From positions 137,237 through 201,236 of the forward strand of contig CAZHEV010000006.1 in the NCBI GenBank assembly GCA_964531335.1: 64,000 nt of DNA, in the 5' to 3' direction. A program made the translations under genes and the position numbers. Origin of the DNA: CAZHEV01 sp964531335 [NCBI: uncultured bacterium] (GTDB lineage Bacteria > Eisenbacteria > RBG-16-71-46 > CAZHEV01). A model generated the notes under the pieces. That model did not search any database. It was not told the origin of the DNA and saw only the letters and a list, made by a program, of their open reading frames with translations. The first letter of the stretch is position 1, and each line of letters begins with the position of its first letter. Below are positions 42,264 through 50,957 of this stretch, one piece after another.

Positions 42264-43249
42264 GAGTCTTGATTTCCCTCGTGGCAGTACTTGTGCTTTA
42301 CCTGATCGGATACTACGGCGCGCAGGCCGGCCTATATGCCGTGGTCGGCGTGGTCATACCTTATGCGGCGCTCTTCCTGTTCGTGGGCGGCCTCATCTAC
42401 CGCGTGGTTGACTGGGCCAGGGTTCCCGTCCCGTTTCGGATTCCCACGACCTGCGGGCAAGAGAAATCGCTTCCCTGGATCAGGCAGTCCAAGCTGGAAA
42501 ACCCGAGCAGCACGGCCGGCGTGATAGGCCGGATGGCGCTCGAGATCCTGTTCTTCCGTTCTCTTCTCAGGAACACCAAGTCGGAGATCACGCCCGACAA
42601 CCGGGCCGTTTACTCCTCGAGCCCCTGGCTCTGGCTCGGGGCGATGGTATTCCACTGGTCGATGCTGGTGATAATACTGCGCCATCTCAGGCTCGTTCTG
42701 GAGCCCGTTCCCGGTTTCGTCACATTCTTGCAGGACGTAGATGGATTCCTCCAGGTCGGATCTCCGACCATTAATATCACGGCGTTTCTGTTCATCGCCG
42801 CGCTCCTCTATCTGCTGCTGAGAAGGCTCTACGATCACAAGCTCCGCTACATATCGCTGGCCGGCGACTACTTCCCGCTCTTTTTGCTTCTCGGCATAGG
42901 GTTGAGCGGCGTCTGGCTGAGATACATAACCAAGACGGACATCGTGGCCGCCAAGGGGCTGGTGGTGGGGTTGGCGAGCTTCAGGCCGAGCGGGTTCGAG
43001 GCCGTGGATCCGCTGTTCTACGGGCACCTGTTCTTGGTGGCGATTCTCGTGGCGTACCTCCCGTTCAGCAAGCTGGCGCACCTAGCGGGCGTGTTCCTGA
43101 GCCCGACCAGGAACATGGCGAACAACAACCGCATGGTCAGGCACGTGAACCCCTGGGACTACCCGGTCAAGGTTCACACTTACGAAGAGTATGAAGACGA
43201 GTTCAGAGAAAAGATGAAGGCGGCGGGAGTCCCTGTGGAGAAAGAGTAG
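42260..43249 (+). CDS. dsrM: DsrM: cytochrome b subunit of DsrMKJOP
   Basis: 329-residue membrane protein with about six hydrophobic helices, NarI-like, binding haem b and reacting with menaquinol. Candidate haem His lie in MVFHWSMLVIILRHLRLV and YGHLFLVAILVAYLPFSKLA, LAHLAG. PFRIPTTCGQEKSLPWI, KLENPSSTAGVIGRMALEIL and NSxNMANNNRM-like C-terminal sequence agree with DsrM. GTG 42,260 overlaps the RsbRD gene by 4 nt, with GGGGGTGG upstream. It passes electrons to DsrK on the cytoplasmic side. Confidence 0.92.
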   Translation: MRVLISLVAVLVLYLIGYYGAQAGLYAVVGVVIPYAALFLFVGGLIYRVVDWARVPVPFRIPTTCGQEKSLPWIRQSKLENPSSTAGVIGRMALEILFFRSLLRNTKSEITPDNRAVYSSSPWLWLGAMVFHWSMLVIILRHLRLVLEPVPGFVTFLQDVDGFLQVGSPTINITAFLFIAALLYLLLRRLYDHKLRYISLAGDYFPLFLLLGIGLSGVWLRYITKTDIVAAKGLVVGLASFRPSGFEAVDPLFYGHLFLVAILVAYLPFSKLAHLAGVFLSPTRNMANNNRMVRHVNPWDYPVKVHTYEEYEDEFREKMKAAGVPVEKE

Positions 43250-43251
43250 TT

Positions 43252-44913
43252 ATGGCGAAGTTCGACGAGCCCGGTTATTACAAGCACGAGGACATGCTGA
43301 AGATCGATTACCGTCCTCCCAAGACGGGCTGGATGGAGACGCCGGTCGATTTTAGGCCCGGTACGTTCATCTATCCGGGAAAGCCGAAGAACCTCAAGTA
43401 TCTCGACCTTCCCAACCCGAGGGAATGGGCCGTCAGGGACGACGATTGGAAGCTTCAGGAGGACTGGAAGCGAATAGTCCTCGAGGGGATGGCCGAGAGG
43501 CTGAAAAAGTACCGGTCCTTCAAGCTGTTCATGGACATCTGCGTGCGCTGCGGCGCCTGTGCCGACAAGTGCCACTTCTTCATAGGAGGCGGTGACCCCA
43601 AGAACATGCCCGTCCTTCGCGCGGAGCTGCTGCGCTCCATCTATCGCAAGGACTTCACCGCCACGGGCAAGATCCTGGGCGCTCTCGCCGGCGGGCGCGA
43701 GCTGACCGTAGACGTAATCAAGGAGTGGTTCTACTACTTCTACCAGTGCACAGAATGCCGCCGCTGTTCCGTGTTCTGCCCCTATGGCATCGACACGGCG
43801 GAAGTGACGATGATGGGCAGGGAGCTGTTGGGTCTGCTCGGTCTCTACGTGAACTGGTCGATCGAGCCGGTCGCCAACTGTTTCAGGACCGGCAACCACC
43901 TTGGCATACCGCCGCACGGCCTGGTGGACACGCTGGAGTTCATGGCCGACGACCTGGAAGAGGCCACCGGCGTCAGGATCGACATACCGATCAACAAGAA
44001 GGGCGCCGAGGTGCTTTTCGTCACGCCGTCCGGTGATTACGTGGCGGCGCCCGGAATCTACACTTGCATGGGATACATGGTGCTCTTCCACGACCTGGGG
44101 CTCGACTACACCTGGAGCACCTACGCCTCGGAGGGCGGGAACTTCGGGCTGTTCACGTCGCACGAGATGATAAAGCGCCTCAACGCCAAGATCTACGCGG
44201 AGGCCAAGCGCCTGGGCGTGAAATGGATCCTGGGCGGCGAGTGCGGGCACATGTGGCGGGTGATAAACCAGTACATGGACACGGTCAGCGGCCCGGCGGA
44301 CTTCCTGGAGGTCCCCAAGTCGCCTTTCACGGGCACGGTCTTCGAAAACTCGCGGTCCACCAAGATGACTCATATAATGGAGTTCACCGCGGATCTCATA
44401 AAGCACGGCATGCTGGATCTGGACAAGAGCCGCAACGACCACATCAGCGTGACCTTCCACGATTCCTGCAACCCGGCCAGAGGCATGGGGATCCTCGAAG
44501 AGCCCCGCTACGTGATCAAGAACGTATGCAACAACTTCTTCGAGATGCCCGAGAACACGATCCGCGAGCAGACGTTCTGCTGCGGCGGAGGGGCCGGCCT
44601 GGGGACCGATGAGAACATGGAGATGAGGCTGCGCGGCGGGCTGCCCAGGGGCAGCGCCCTGAAGTACGTCCAGGAGAAATACGGCGTCAACCAGCTAGCG
44701 GCGATGTGCGCCATCGACCGCGCGACCCTGGTCACCGTGTGCGACTACTGGGCGCCGGGAGTCGAGGTGACGGGCATCACCGAGCTGGTGGTCAACGCCT
44801 TGAAGCTCAAGGGCGAGAAGAAGAGGACCGTCAACCTGCGGCTCGAGCCCATCCCAGGCATGGAGGAAGAGGGCGGAGAAGGCGAGAAGGGAGGCCAAGA
44901 CGGTGAGAATTAG
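43252..44913 (+). CDS. dsrK: DsrK: HdrD-like catalytic iron-sulfur subunit
   Basis: 553 residues. Ferredoxin motifs CVRCGACADKCHFF and CTECRRCSVFCPYG, then CCG-domain motifs (HDSCNPARGMG, TFCCGGGAG). One paired CCG motif is present with the second reduced to Cys residues near AAMCAIDRATLVTVC, as in DsrK. It is proposed to reduce the DsrC trisulfide produced by sulfite reductase. Starts 2 nt after dsrM and overlaps dsrJ by 11 nt. The C-terminal tail (EEEGGEGEKGGQDGE) is acidic. Cytoplasmic face of the complex. Confidence 0.93.
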   Translation: MAKFDEPGYYKHEDMLKIDYRPPKTGWMETPVDFRPGTFIYPGKPKNLKYLDLPNPREWAVRDDDWKLQEDWKRIVLEGMAERLKKYRSFKLFMDICVRCGACADKCHFFIGGGDPKNMPVLRAELLRSIYRKDFTATGKILGALAGGRELTVDVIKEWFYYFYQCTECRRCSVFCPYGIDTAEVTMMGRELLGLLGLYVNWSIEPVANCFRTGNHLGIPPHGLVDTLEFMADDLEEATGVRIDIPINKKGAEVLFVTPSGDYVAAPGIYTCMGYMVLFHDLGLDYTWSTYASEGGNFGLFTSHEMIKRLNAKIYAEAKRLGVKWILGGECGHMWRVINQYMDTVSGPADFLEVPKSPFTGTVFENSRSTKMTHIMEFTADLIKHGMLDLDKSRNDHISVTFHDSCNPARGMGILEEPRYVIKNVCNNFFEMPENTIREQTFCCGGGAGLGTDENMEMRLRGGLPRGSALKYVQEKYGVNQLAAMCAIDRATLVTVCDYWAPGVEVTGITELVVNALKLKGEKKRTVNLRLEPIPGMEEEGGEGEKGGQDGEN

Positions 44914-45286
44914 CGGCAAGATCATCATCGGCCTGGTCATTCTCGTCATCGCGGCGACCGTGCCGATCTGGTACTCGATGGTCGTGGGCGGCCCGGGCAC
45001 TCCTCCCGAGGTCGAGCTTCCAGCGGACGCCACGCATTGCGTCGAGGGAAGGCATTACATGGCCGCCGAGCATATGAAGCTGTTGAACGAATGGCGGGAC
45101 GCCGTGGTGAGGGAGGGCGGAAAGACTTACAAGTCCGCGGCTTTCGGCGAAGAGTACGAGATGAGTCTCACCGAGACGTGCATGGACTGTCATTCGAACA
45201 AGGATACCTTCTGCGACAAGTGTCACGAATACGCGGACGTCGACCCCTATTGTTGGGACTGTCACATAGAGCCCGAGGGACAGTGA
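44903..45286 (+). CDS. dsrJ: DsrJ: triheme periplasmic cytochrome c
   Basis: 127 residues with an uncleaved-looking N-terminal hydrophobic anchor (KIIIGLVILVIAATVPIWYS) and three CxxCH motifs (CMDCH, CDKCH, CWDCH), the DsrJ number. C46 in ATHCVEGRHY matches the conserved Cys reported as an unusual distal haem ligand in DsrJ. GTG 44,903, overlapping dsrK by 11 nt. It takes part in periplasmic electron transfer with DsrO. Confidence 0.93.
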   Translation: MRISGKIIIGLVILVIAATVPIWYSMVVGGPGTPPEVELPADATHCVEGRHYMAAEHMKLLNEWRDAVVREGGKTYKSAAFGEEYEMSLTETCMDCHSNKDTFCDKCHEYADVDPYCWDCHIEPEGQ

Positions 45287-45289
45287 TTC

Positions 45290-46081
45290 ATGGATAAGAG
45301 CAGGCGGGATTTTCTGAAGATAGCGGGCGGTGCGGCCCTGGGCCTGGGGGCGGGTTTCCCGTTGCTGCGGGGGCTCGCTTCGGCGCAGCACGTGGGCCAC
45401 GGGGTTTCGACGCCGGAGACGTCTCAATGGGCGATGGTGGTCGACGTCGAGAAATGCCTCGACGAGAAAGTGCGTGCGGCCGCCGTGGAGGCCTGCCACC
45501 GTATCCACAACGTCCCGCAGATCTCCGATCCCGAAGAGGAGGTCAAGTGGATCTGGACCGAGGGTTACGGGGGCACGTTCCCCGACCGGGTCCACGATCT
45601 TACTCCCGATCGCGTAAGGCAGATGCCAGTGTTGGTGCTCTGCAACCACTGCTCGAATCCTCCCTGCGTCAAGGTGTGCCCCACGCAGGCCACCTGGAAG
45701 AGAAAGAGCGACGGGCTCGTGATGATGGACATGCACCGGTGCATCGGTTGCCGGTACTGCATAGCGGCGTGTCCCTATGGATCCAGGAGTTTCAACTGGC
45801 AGGACCCGCGACCCTTCCTGAGGAACGGCATCGTCCCTCCTTTCCCGACGAGGACCAAGGGAGTGGTGGAGAAATGCAACTTCTGCGCCGAGAGGCTGAG
45901 GGACGGGATGGAGCCGGCCTGCGTCGAGGCGGCCAACGCCCTTCCCGGAGTCCGTGGCGCGCTGGCCTTCGGGGACCTTGCGGACAAGGATTCCGAGGTG
46001 TCCAGAATCCTCAGCGAAGCCAACTCCATAGTAAGGAAGGCCAGCTTGGGGACGGGACCTAACGTCTATTACCTGATCTGA
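45290..46081 (+). CDS. dsrO: DsrO: Tat-exported ferredoxin-like subunit
   Basis: 263 residues. Tat signal MDKSRRDFLKIAGGAALGLG, then Cys clusters CNHCSNPPCVKVCP, CIGCRYCIAACPYG and CNFCAERLRDGMEPACVEA, plus an incomplete cluster near the N-terminus (DVEKCLDE, EACHRIHN). It links triheme DsrJ to the NrfD-type DsrP in the periplasm. It starts 3 nt after dsrJ and is followed by dsrP at 7 nt. Confidence 0.93.
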   Translation: MDKSRRDFLKIAGGAALGLGAGFPLLRGLASAQHVGHGVSTPETSQWAMVVDVEKCLDEKVRAAAVEACHRIHNVPQISDPEEEVKWIWTEGYGGTFPDRVHDLTPDRVRQMPVLVLCNHCSNPPCVKVCPTQATWKRKSDGLVMMDMHRCIGCRYCIAACPYGSRSFNWQDPRPFLRNGIVPPFPTRTKGVVEKCNFCAERLRDGMEPACVEAANALPGVRGALAFGDLADKDSEVSRILSEANSIVRKASLGTGPNVYYLI

Positions 46082-46088
46082 GGTCATT

Positions 46089-47273
46089 ATGCTGGAGAAA
46101 GCATTTCAAGGCGGCAAGAAATACTGGACCCTAATAGCATTCTGGCTCGTGGTGATCCTGGGCGGCGCGGCCGCCTACGGCCTTCAGCTCAGCCAGGGCC
46201 TGACGGTCACTGGGATGAGCCGCGACGTTTCCTGGGGTCTCTACATCTCGCAGTTTACGTTCCTTGTCGGCGTGGCCGCTTCGGCCGTGATGGTGGTGAC
46301 GCCTTACTACCTGCACAACTACAAGAAGTTCGGCAGGATGGTGATCCTCGGCGAGTTCCTCGCGGTCTCCGCGGTGGTAATGTGTATCCTGTTCGTGGTC
46401 GTCGACCTGGGGCAGCCGCAGCGCGCCCTGAACGTCATTCTCCACCCCACCTTCAATTCGGTGATGTTCTGGGACGTCAGCGTGCTGTCGGGCTACCTGT
46501 TGCTCAACTTGATCATCGGCTTTGTGACCTTCGACGCGGAGCGGAAGGCCGGGCCGCCGCCGAAGTGGGTCAAGCCCCTCATATATCTTTCCATCCCCTG
46601 GGCGGTCAGCATCCATACTGTAACGGCTTTCCTCTACTCGGGCCTTGCGGCGCGTCCTTTCTGGATGACGGCCATCCTGGCGCCCCGCTTTCTCGCCTCG
46701 GCCTTCGCGTCAGGCCCGAGCCTGCTCATAATACTGGCGTTGATACTAAGGAAATATACGAAATTCGACTGTGGAAAGGAGGCGATTCAGAAGCTAGGAA
46801 CAATCGTCACTTACGCGATGCTCCTCAACTTGTTCTTCGTGCTCGTCGAGGCCTTTACCGCGATCTACAGCGCAATGCCGCACCATCTTCACTCCTTCGA
46901 GTACCTCTTCGTGGGGCTCGAGGGCAAAGGCGGCCTGGTACCGTGGATGCGGGTCTCAGGATTCCTCACAGTCTGCACCGTCGCCCTTCTGATCTTCCCG
47001 AAGGTGCGCAGGAACGAGAGGCTGCTGGCTGGAATCTGCGTGGCGGTCATCGCCGCCATCTGGATTGAGAAGGGCATGGGGCTCGTGGTCACCGGCTTTA
47101 TTCCCTCCCCCATGGGCCAGATCACCGAGTATATGCCCACGGGGCCCGAAGTAATGGTATCCATCGGCGTGTACGGAATCGGCTTCTTCATCCTGACGTT
47201 GCTGTACAAGATCGTCGTCAACGTCAGGGAGAGGACCGAGCAAGCGCCGGCGCCGGTTGACGGCGGTTCGTGA
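46089..47273 (+). CDS. dsrP: DsrP: NrfD-family membrane subunit
   Basis: 394-residue polytopic protein with about ten hydrophobic segments: YWTLIAFWLVVILGGAAAYG, SWGLYISQFTFLVGVAASAV, NSVMFWDVSVLSGYLLLNLI, SIPWAVSIHTVTAFLYSGLA, YMPTGPEVMVSIGVYGIGFF. These are NrfD/DsrP signatures. It is proposed to oxidise menaquinol or reduce menaquinone with DsrO. Last gene of dsrMKJOP; dsrA follows after 90 nt. Confidence 0.93.
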   Translation: MLEKAFQGGKKYWTLIAFWLVVILGGAAAYGLQLSQGLTVTGMSRDVSWGLYISQFTFLVGVAASAVMVVTPYYLHNYKKFGRMVILGEFLAVSAVVMCILFVVVDLGQPQRALNVILHPTFNSVMFWDVSVLSGYLLLNLIIGFVTFDAERKAGPPPKWVKPLIYLSIPWAVSIHTVTAFLYSGLAARPFWMTAILAPRFLASAFASGPSLLIILALILRKYTKFDCGKEAIQKLGTIVTYAMLLNLFFVLVEAFTAIYSAMPHHLHSFEYLFVGLEGKGGLVPWMRVSGFLTVCTVALLIFPKVRRNERLLAGICVAVIAAIWIEKGMGLVVTGFIPSPMGQITEYMPTGPEVMVSIGVYGIGFFILTLLYKIVVNVRERTEQAPAPVDGGS

Positions 47274-47363
47274 ACCGCGAGAGCGCGCAGGAGTGACGTA
47301 GTAGATAGCAAATCACGCAGTAACCGAGTCCGGTAGTTCTAGGCACCAAGAAGGAGAGACGCC

Positions 47364-48572
47364 ATGGCGGAAAAGGGAAACGGAAAAACACCCCTTCTCG
47401 ATGAACTGGATAAGGGACCGTGGCCCAGTTTCGTGAAACAGATCAAGGCCAGCGCGAAAAAGAACCCGATGGCCAAGGATCTGCTGCACCTGCTGGAGAG
47501 GTCCTATCGCGAGAAGGTCGGGCATTGGAAGCACGGCGGCATCGTCGGAGTTCAGGGGTACGGCGGAGGCGTTATCGGAAGATATACGGATCTGCCGGAC
47601 GACTTTCCCAACGTAGCGCACTTTCACACTCTGCGAATCAACCAGCCGGCCGGCTGGTACTACAAGTCGGACACGCTGCGCACGCTGGCCGACATCTGGG
47701 AGAAGCACGGCTCGGGGCTCACCAACATGCACGGGTCCACTGGAGACATCATCTTCCTGGGCACAAAGACCGACGAGCTGGAGCCCACGTTCAAGGCGCT
47801 GACGGACGCCGGCTTCGACCTCGGCGGATCCGGCTCCTGCGTGAGGACGCCGAGCTGCTGCGTGGGAGAGTCCAGGTGCGAATGGGCCCGCTACGACACG
47901 ATGGCCCTCGCCCATGACCTGACGATGACGTTCCAGGACGAGCTGCACCGGCCGTTCTTCCCGTACAAGTTCAAGTTCAAGTGCTCGGGTTGTCCCAACG
48001 ACTGCGTGGCATCCATCGCCCGCGCGGACATGTCGATCATCGGCACCTGGAGGGACGACATCCGGCAGGACGACGCGGCGGTCAAGGAGTACGCGGACAG
48101 CGGCGTGGACATGCAGAACGACGTGGTCAACAACTGTCCGACGAAGTGCATGTCCTGGGACGGCAGCAAGCTGGAGATCGACAACTCCAACTGCGTGAAG
48201 TGCATGCACTGCATCAACGTGATGCCCAAGGCCCTCAGGCCCGGCGAGGACAAGGGCGCGACCATCCTGCTCGGCTCCAAGGCGCCGATCCTAGAGGGCG
48301 CCATCCTCTCGTCCGTTCTGGTTCCGTTCATCAAGATCGAGCCTCCCTACGACGAGATCAAGGACCTGACCGAGAGGATCTGGGAATTCTGGGGCGAGCA
48401 TGGAAAGAACAGGGAGCGTGTCGGCGAGCTGATTCAGCGCGTCGGCCTTGGCAACTTCCTGGAGGCCATCGAGGTGGAGCCGCTCCCCGAGATGATCGCT
48501 CATCCGCGCGAGAACCCCTACATCTTCTTCGAGGAGTACTACGAGGAAGGCGACGAGGACGATGAAGACTAG
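47364..48572 (+). CDS. dsrA: Dissimilatory sulfite reductase alpha subunit
   Basis: 402 residues. With DsrB and DsrC, reduces sulfite by six electrons at a coupled sirohaem-[4Fe-4S] centre. Cluster ligands near the sirohaem: C159 and C165 (CVRTPSC) and C210 and C214 (CPNDC). The inserted ferredoxin domain has C258, C262, C277, C280, C283 (CPTKC, CVKCMHC). AAGGAGAG precedes ATG 47,364. Length is a little shorter than Desulfovibrio DsrA (about 437). Oxidative and reductive types cannot be separated by eye, but linkage to Hmc/Tmc-like genes and absence of dsrEFH or dsrL here favour sulfite reduction. Confidence 0.96.
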   Translation: MAEKGNGKTPLLDELDKGPWPSFVKQIKASAKKNPMAKDLLHLLERSYREKVGHWKHGGIVGVQGYGGGVIGRYTDLPDDFPNVAHFHTLRINQPAGWYYKSDTLRTLADIWEKHGSGLTNMHGSTGDIIFLGTKTDELEPTFKALTDAGFDLGGSGSCVRTPSCCVGESRCEWARYDTMALAHDLTMTFQDELHRPFFPYKFKFKCSGCPNDCVASIARADMSIIGTWRDDIRQDDAAVKEYADSGVDMQNDVVNNCPTKCMSWDGSKLEIDNSNCVKCMHCINVMPKALRPGEDKGATILLGSKAPILEGAILSSVLVPFIKIEPPYDEIKDLTERIWEFWGEHGKNRERVGELIQRVGLGNFLEAIEVEPLPEMIAHPRENPYIFFEEYYEEGDEDDED

Positions 48573-48587
48573 CGACCTGGTATCCGG

Positions 48588-48606
48588 ACAACCGGTTGCC
48601 GGTTGT
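48588..48606 (+). other. Stem-loop between dsrA and dsrB
   Basis: ACAACCGG-TTG-CCGGTTGT is a perfect 8-bp stem with a 3-nt loop, 15 nt after the dsrA stop and 19 nt before dsrB. No T-run, so probably an mRNA processing or stability element that sets dsrA/dsrB ratio. Confidence 0.45.
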
Positions 48607-48624
48607 TGATCAGGAGGATTGGCA

Positions 48625-49716
48625 ATGGCCACTGAAGCAGCAGAGAGAAAAACAGATATCGGGCCGCCGCATTACGAGCAGTTTTTGCCGCCCATTATCA
48701 AAGAGAACTACGGCAAGTGGAAGTACCACGAGCGGCTGAAGCCCGGAGTAATGGTCCATGTCTCCGAGAGCGGCGACAAGTTGTTCACGGTGAGGGCGGG
48801 ATCGCCCAGGCTGATGAGCATCGAGTACATCCGTTTCTACGCCGATCTCGCCGACAAGTACTGTGACGGCTACCTTCGCTTCACCAGCCGCAACAACGTG
48901 GAGTTCCTGCTTACCGACGAGTCGAAGATCGATCCGTTGATCTCCGACCTCAAGGCCGAGGGCTTCCCGGTCGGCGGGCTCGGCCCGGCGATCTCGAACA
49001 TTGTCCACACGCAGGGGTGGGTGCACTGCCATTCCGCGGCCACGGACGCCTCCGGAATCGTGAAGTGCGTCATGGACGACCTGCACGAGTACTTCGCGGG
49101 CACCTCCGAGGTTCCCGGAAAGCTCCGCATCGCGCTGGCTTGCTGCCTGAACATGTGCGGCGCCGTCCACTGTTCCGACATAGCCATACTCGGCGTTCAC
49201 CGCAGGCCTCCCAGGGTCGATCACAAGGGCCTGAACAAGGTCTGTGAGATCCCGAACGTGGTCGCCTCGTGTCCCACCGGAGCGATCCGGCCGGCGTCTC
49301 ACGATGGCCAGCCGTCGGTGAACGTGGAAGAAGAGCTTTGCATGTATTGCGCGAATTGCTACACGGTATGTCCTTCGATGCCGCTGAACGACCCGCTGAA
49401 CGACGGTCTGTCGATCTGGGTCGGCGGCAAGGTGTCGAACGCCCGCAAGGAGCCGACCTTCTCCAAGCTGGCGATACCTTATCTGCCGAACAACCCGCCT
49501 CGCTGGCCGGAAGTGACGCAGGCGGTCCGCAAGATCGTCGAGGTCTGGATCAACAACGCGCGCAAGTACGAGCGAATGGGCGAGATGATCGATCGCATAA
49601 GCTGGCCAAGGTTCTTCAAGCTGGCGGGCATCGAGTTCCAGAAGGAGCACATCGACGACTACAAGTACGCCGGTCTGACCTACAAGAGGTCGGCCCAGTT
49701 GCGCCACGGAGGTTAG
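48625..49716 (+). CDS. dsrB: Dissimilatory sulfite reductase beta subunit
   Basis: 363 residues; forms the alpha2beta2 reductase with DsrA. Cys near the sirohaem: C135 ([13 protein letters not shown]), C173/C174 and C178 ([14 protein letters not shown]). A ferredoxin domain follows ([18 protein letters not shown]239-C249). ATG 48,625 has AGGAGG 8 nt upstream; a TTG two codons earlier is less likely. No dsrD follows, in contrast to many sulfate reducers; the next genes are the toxin-antitoxin pair between long repeats. Confidence 0.96.
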   Translation: MATEAAERKTDIGPPHYEQFLPPIIKENYGKWKYHERLKPGVMVHVSESGDKLFTVRAGSPRLMSIEYIRFYADLADKYCDGYLRFTSRNNVEFLLTDESKIDPLISDLKAEGFPVGGLGPAISNIVHTQGWVHCHSAATDASGIVKCVMDDLHEYFAGTSEVPGKLRIALACCLNMCGAVHCSDIAILGVHRRPPRVDHKGLNKVCEIPNVVASCPTGAIRPASHDGQPSVNVEEELCMYCANCYTVCPSMPLNDPLNDGLSIWVGGKVSNARKEPTFSKLAIPYLPNNPPRWPEVTQAVRKIVEVWINNARKYERMGEMIDRISWPRFFKLAGIEFQKEHIDDYKYAGLTYKRSAQLRHGG

Positions 49717-49750
49717 GCGCGCGATTGGAGGGGCTGTCAGAAGGCGCCGC

Positions 49751-49798
49751 TAGATGCGCCGTTGGAGGCACAGTTAGATGCGCCGTTGGAGGCACCGG
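49751..49798. repeat. 24-bp tandem repeat, two copies plus partial third
   Basis: Unit TAGATGCGCCGTTGGAGGCA plus four bases, copies at 49,751 and 49,775 differing only at the last bases; a third begins TAGACGGGCG. Non-coding and of unknown role. Confidence 0.7.
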
Positions 49799-49876
49799 TA
49801 GACGGGCGAATTCAGTCTCGGAGGCGCGGCAACGGCCGCCTAAATAGCAGGGACGCATGAAAGGTCGTTTTTCGCT

Positions 49877-50010
49877 GTCCCCGGCACGTGAAAACGCCCG
49901 CGACAACGCCGGCGGTGGTTCCCTTCCAGGGGATCGCCGCCGGTTTGTTCTTGGTCGGCGGTCTGAGATGCCGGAGACCCGGCGCGGCAGAGGGCTGGAG
50001 TGTCAGGGGC
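49877..50010. repeat. 134-bp direct repeat, left copy
   Basis: Identical over 134 bases to 50,576-50,709, same orientation, offset 699 bp. It starts GTCCCCGGCACGTG and ends GAGTGTCAGGGGC. It contains inverted CGCCGGCGG/CCGCCGG segments that could fold. The two copies flank the BrnT/BrnA genes. Confidence 0.9.
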
Positions 50011-50074
50011 ACGGAGCCAGGGCGGGCGATCATGCCCTTGACTGCTGAATCAAAAAAGGTATAATTTTTATACC

Positions 50075-50338
50075 ATGGACGGCTTCTCATTTGACAGAAG
50101 AAAGAGCAACGCCAACAAGAAGAAGCACGGCATCGACTTCGTTCAGGCGCAGGCTCTTTGGCTGGACGATGCGCGGATAGAGATACCCGCACGCACCCAC
50201 GATGAGGCGAGGTTCCTGGTAGTGGGAAAGATAAAGAACGTGCACTGGTCGGCGGTCATCACCTACCGTGGCGAGGAAGTACGGATCATCTCTGCGCGAC
50301 GCTCCCGAAGGGAGGAGGTCGAGTTGTATGAAGGCTAA
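50075..50338 (+). CDS. brnT: BrnT-family toxin
   Basis: 87 residues, RelE-like BrnT ribonuclease toxin family: FSFDRRKSNANKKKHGIDFV, QAQALWLDD, then VGKIKNVHWSAVITYRGEEV and VRIISARRSRREEVELYEG, the last being the characteristic RxISARxAxxxExxxY end. Toxin acts by RNA cleavage when unopposed. ATG 50,075 lies after an A+T-rich promoter-like stretch. Its stop overlaps the antitoxin start by 11 nt. Confidence 0.9.
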   Translation: MDGFSFDRRKSNANKKKHGIDFVQAQALWLDDARIEIPARTHDEARFLVVGKIKNVHWSAVITYRGEEVRIISARRSRREEVELYEG

Positions 50339-50555
50339 AGACTTAGACAAGAAATTCGACAGCGGCGAAGACGTGACCCAGCACCTGGACCGCTCAAAGG
50401 CCAGACGGCCTGGAATGGAACAGAAGCGTGTCAACGTGGACCTGCCTGTGTGGTTGATACAGTCGCTTGACAAGGAGGCTCGAAGGCTCGGTGTTACCCG
50501 CCAGTCCATAATCAAGGTGTGGCTCGCCGAGAGGTTGGAAAAGAGCGTGGCGTAG
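50328..50555 (+). CDS. brnA: BrnA-family antitoxin
   Basis: 75 residues with a C-terminal ribbon-helix-helix (KRVNVDLPVWLIQSLDKEAR, RLGVTRQSIIKVWLAERL). It binds BrnT and represses the pair. ATG 50,328 (GGAGGTCGAG upstream) overlaps the toxin gene by 11 nt. The longer frame to 50,268 is coding for BrnT in another frame and is not used. Confidence 0.88.
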   Translation: MKAKDLDKKFDSGEDVTQHLDRSKARRPGMEQKRVNVDLPVWLIQSLDKEARRLGVTRQSIIKVWLAERLEKSVA

Positions 50556-50957
50556 GGAAAGTGGGCGACTAGCAAGTCCCCGGCACGTGAAAACGCCCGC
50601 GACAACGCCGGCGGTGGTTCCCTTCCAGGGGATCGCCGCCGGTTTGTTCTTGGTCGGCGGTCTGAGATGCCGGAGACCCGGCGCGGCAGAGGGCTGGAGT
50701 GTCAGGGGCCCGGGGCGCCGGGAGCCGCGTTGCCGACGCCGAGCCGCGGCACGATCGGTCGGCGCAGTCGCGCCCGCGCGGCGCGTGCCGGGCGGGACGC
50801 CCGCCGCGCGGTGAGCGCCGGGGCCCAACCGGTTGGGGAGGCCCGGTCGCGCCTGCGCAGATTCTTGTTCGCGGACGGCCCGGAGAGAGTAGAATCTAAT
50901 ATCGCCCTGGAAGGCCGGGCCACCTGGGAGGACAGCGGCACGGAGGTACGGTAGCAG
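50556..50957. other. Intergenic region with right repeat, palindrome and promoter-like site
   Basis: About 400 bases. It holds the right copy of the 134-bp repeat, then very G+C-rich sequence (50,710-50,860), a perfect palindrome CCCAACCGGTTGGG (50,824-50,837), and a promoter-like TTGTTC ... TAGAAT (50,866-50,895, spacing 19) ahead of the PLP-enzyme gene. No coding frame is credible. Confidence 0.5.
50576..50709. repeat. 134-bp direct repeat, right copy
   Basis: Exact copy of 49,877-50,010; the sequences diverge at once on both sides. Presence 21 nt after the antitoxin stop suggests the toxin-antitoxin pair and one repeat copy were gained or duplicated as a unit. Confidence 0.9.

Larger units (their letters stand above)
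49717..50074. other. Intergenic region after dsrB with repeats
   Basis: About 360 bases downstream of dsrB. It holds two tandem copies of a 24-bp unit (49,751-49,798) and the left copy of the 134-bp direct repeat (49,877-50,010). An A+T-rich stretch just before the toxin gene (AAAAAAGGTATAATTTTTAT, 50,049-50,068) contains TATAAT and may be its promoter -10 region. Confidence 0.6.

Noticed and set aside
49877-50709. CRISPR-like repeats
   Set aside because: Only two copies of 134 bp spaced by a toxin-antitoxin pair; no spacers or cas genes. The same applies to the 35-bp pair at 25.5 and 29.2 kb.
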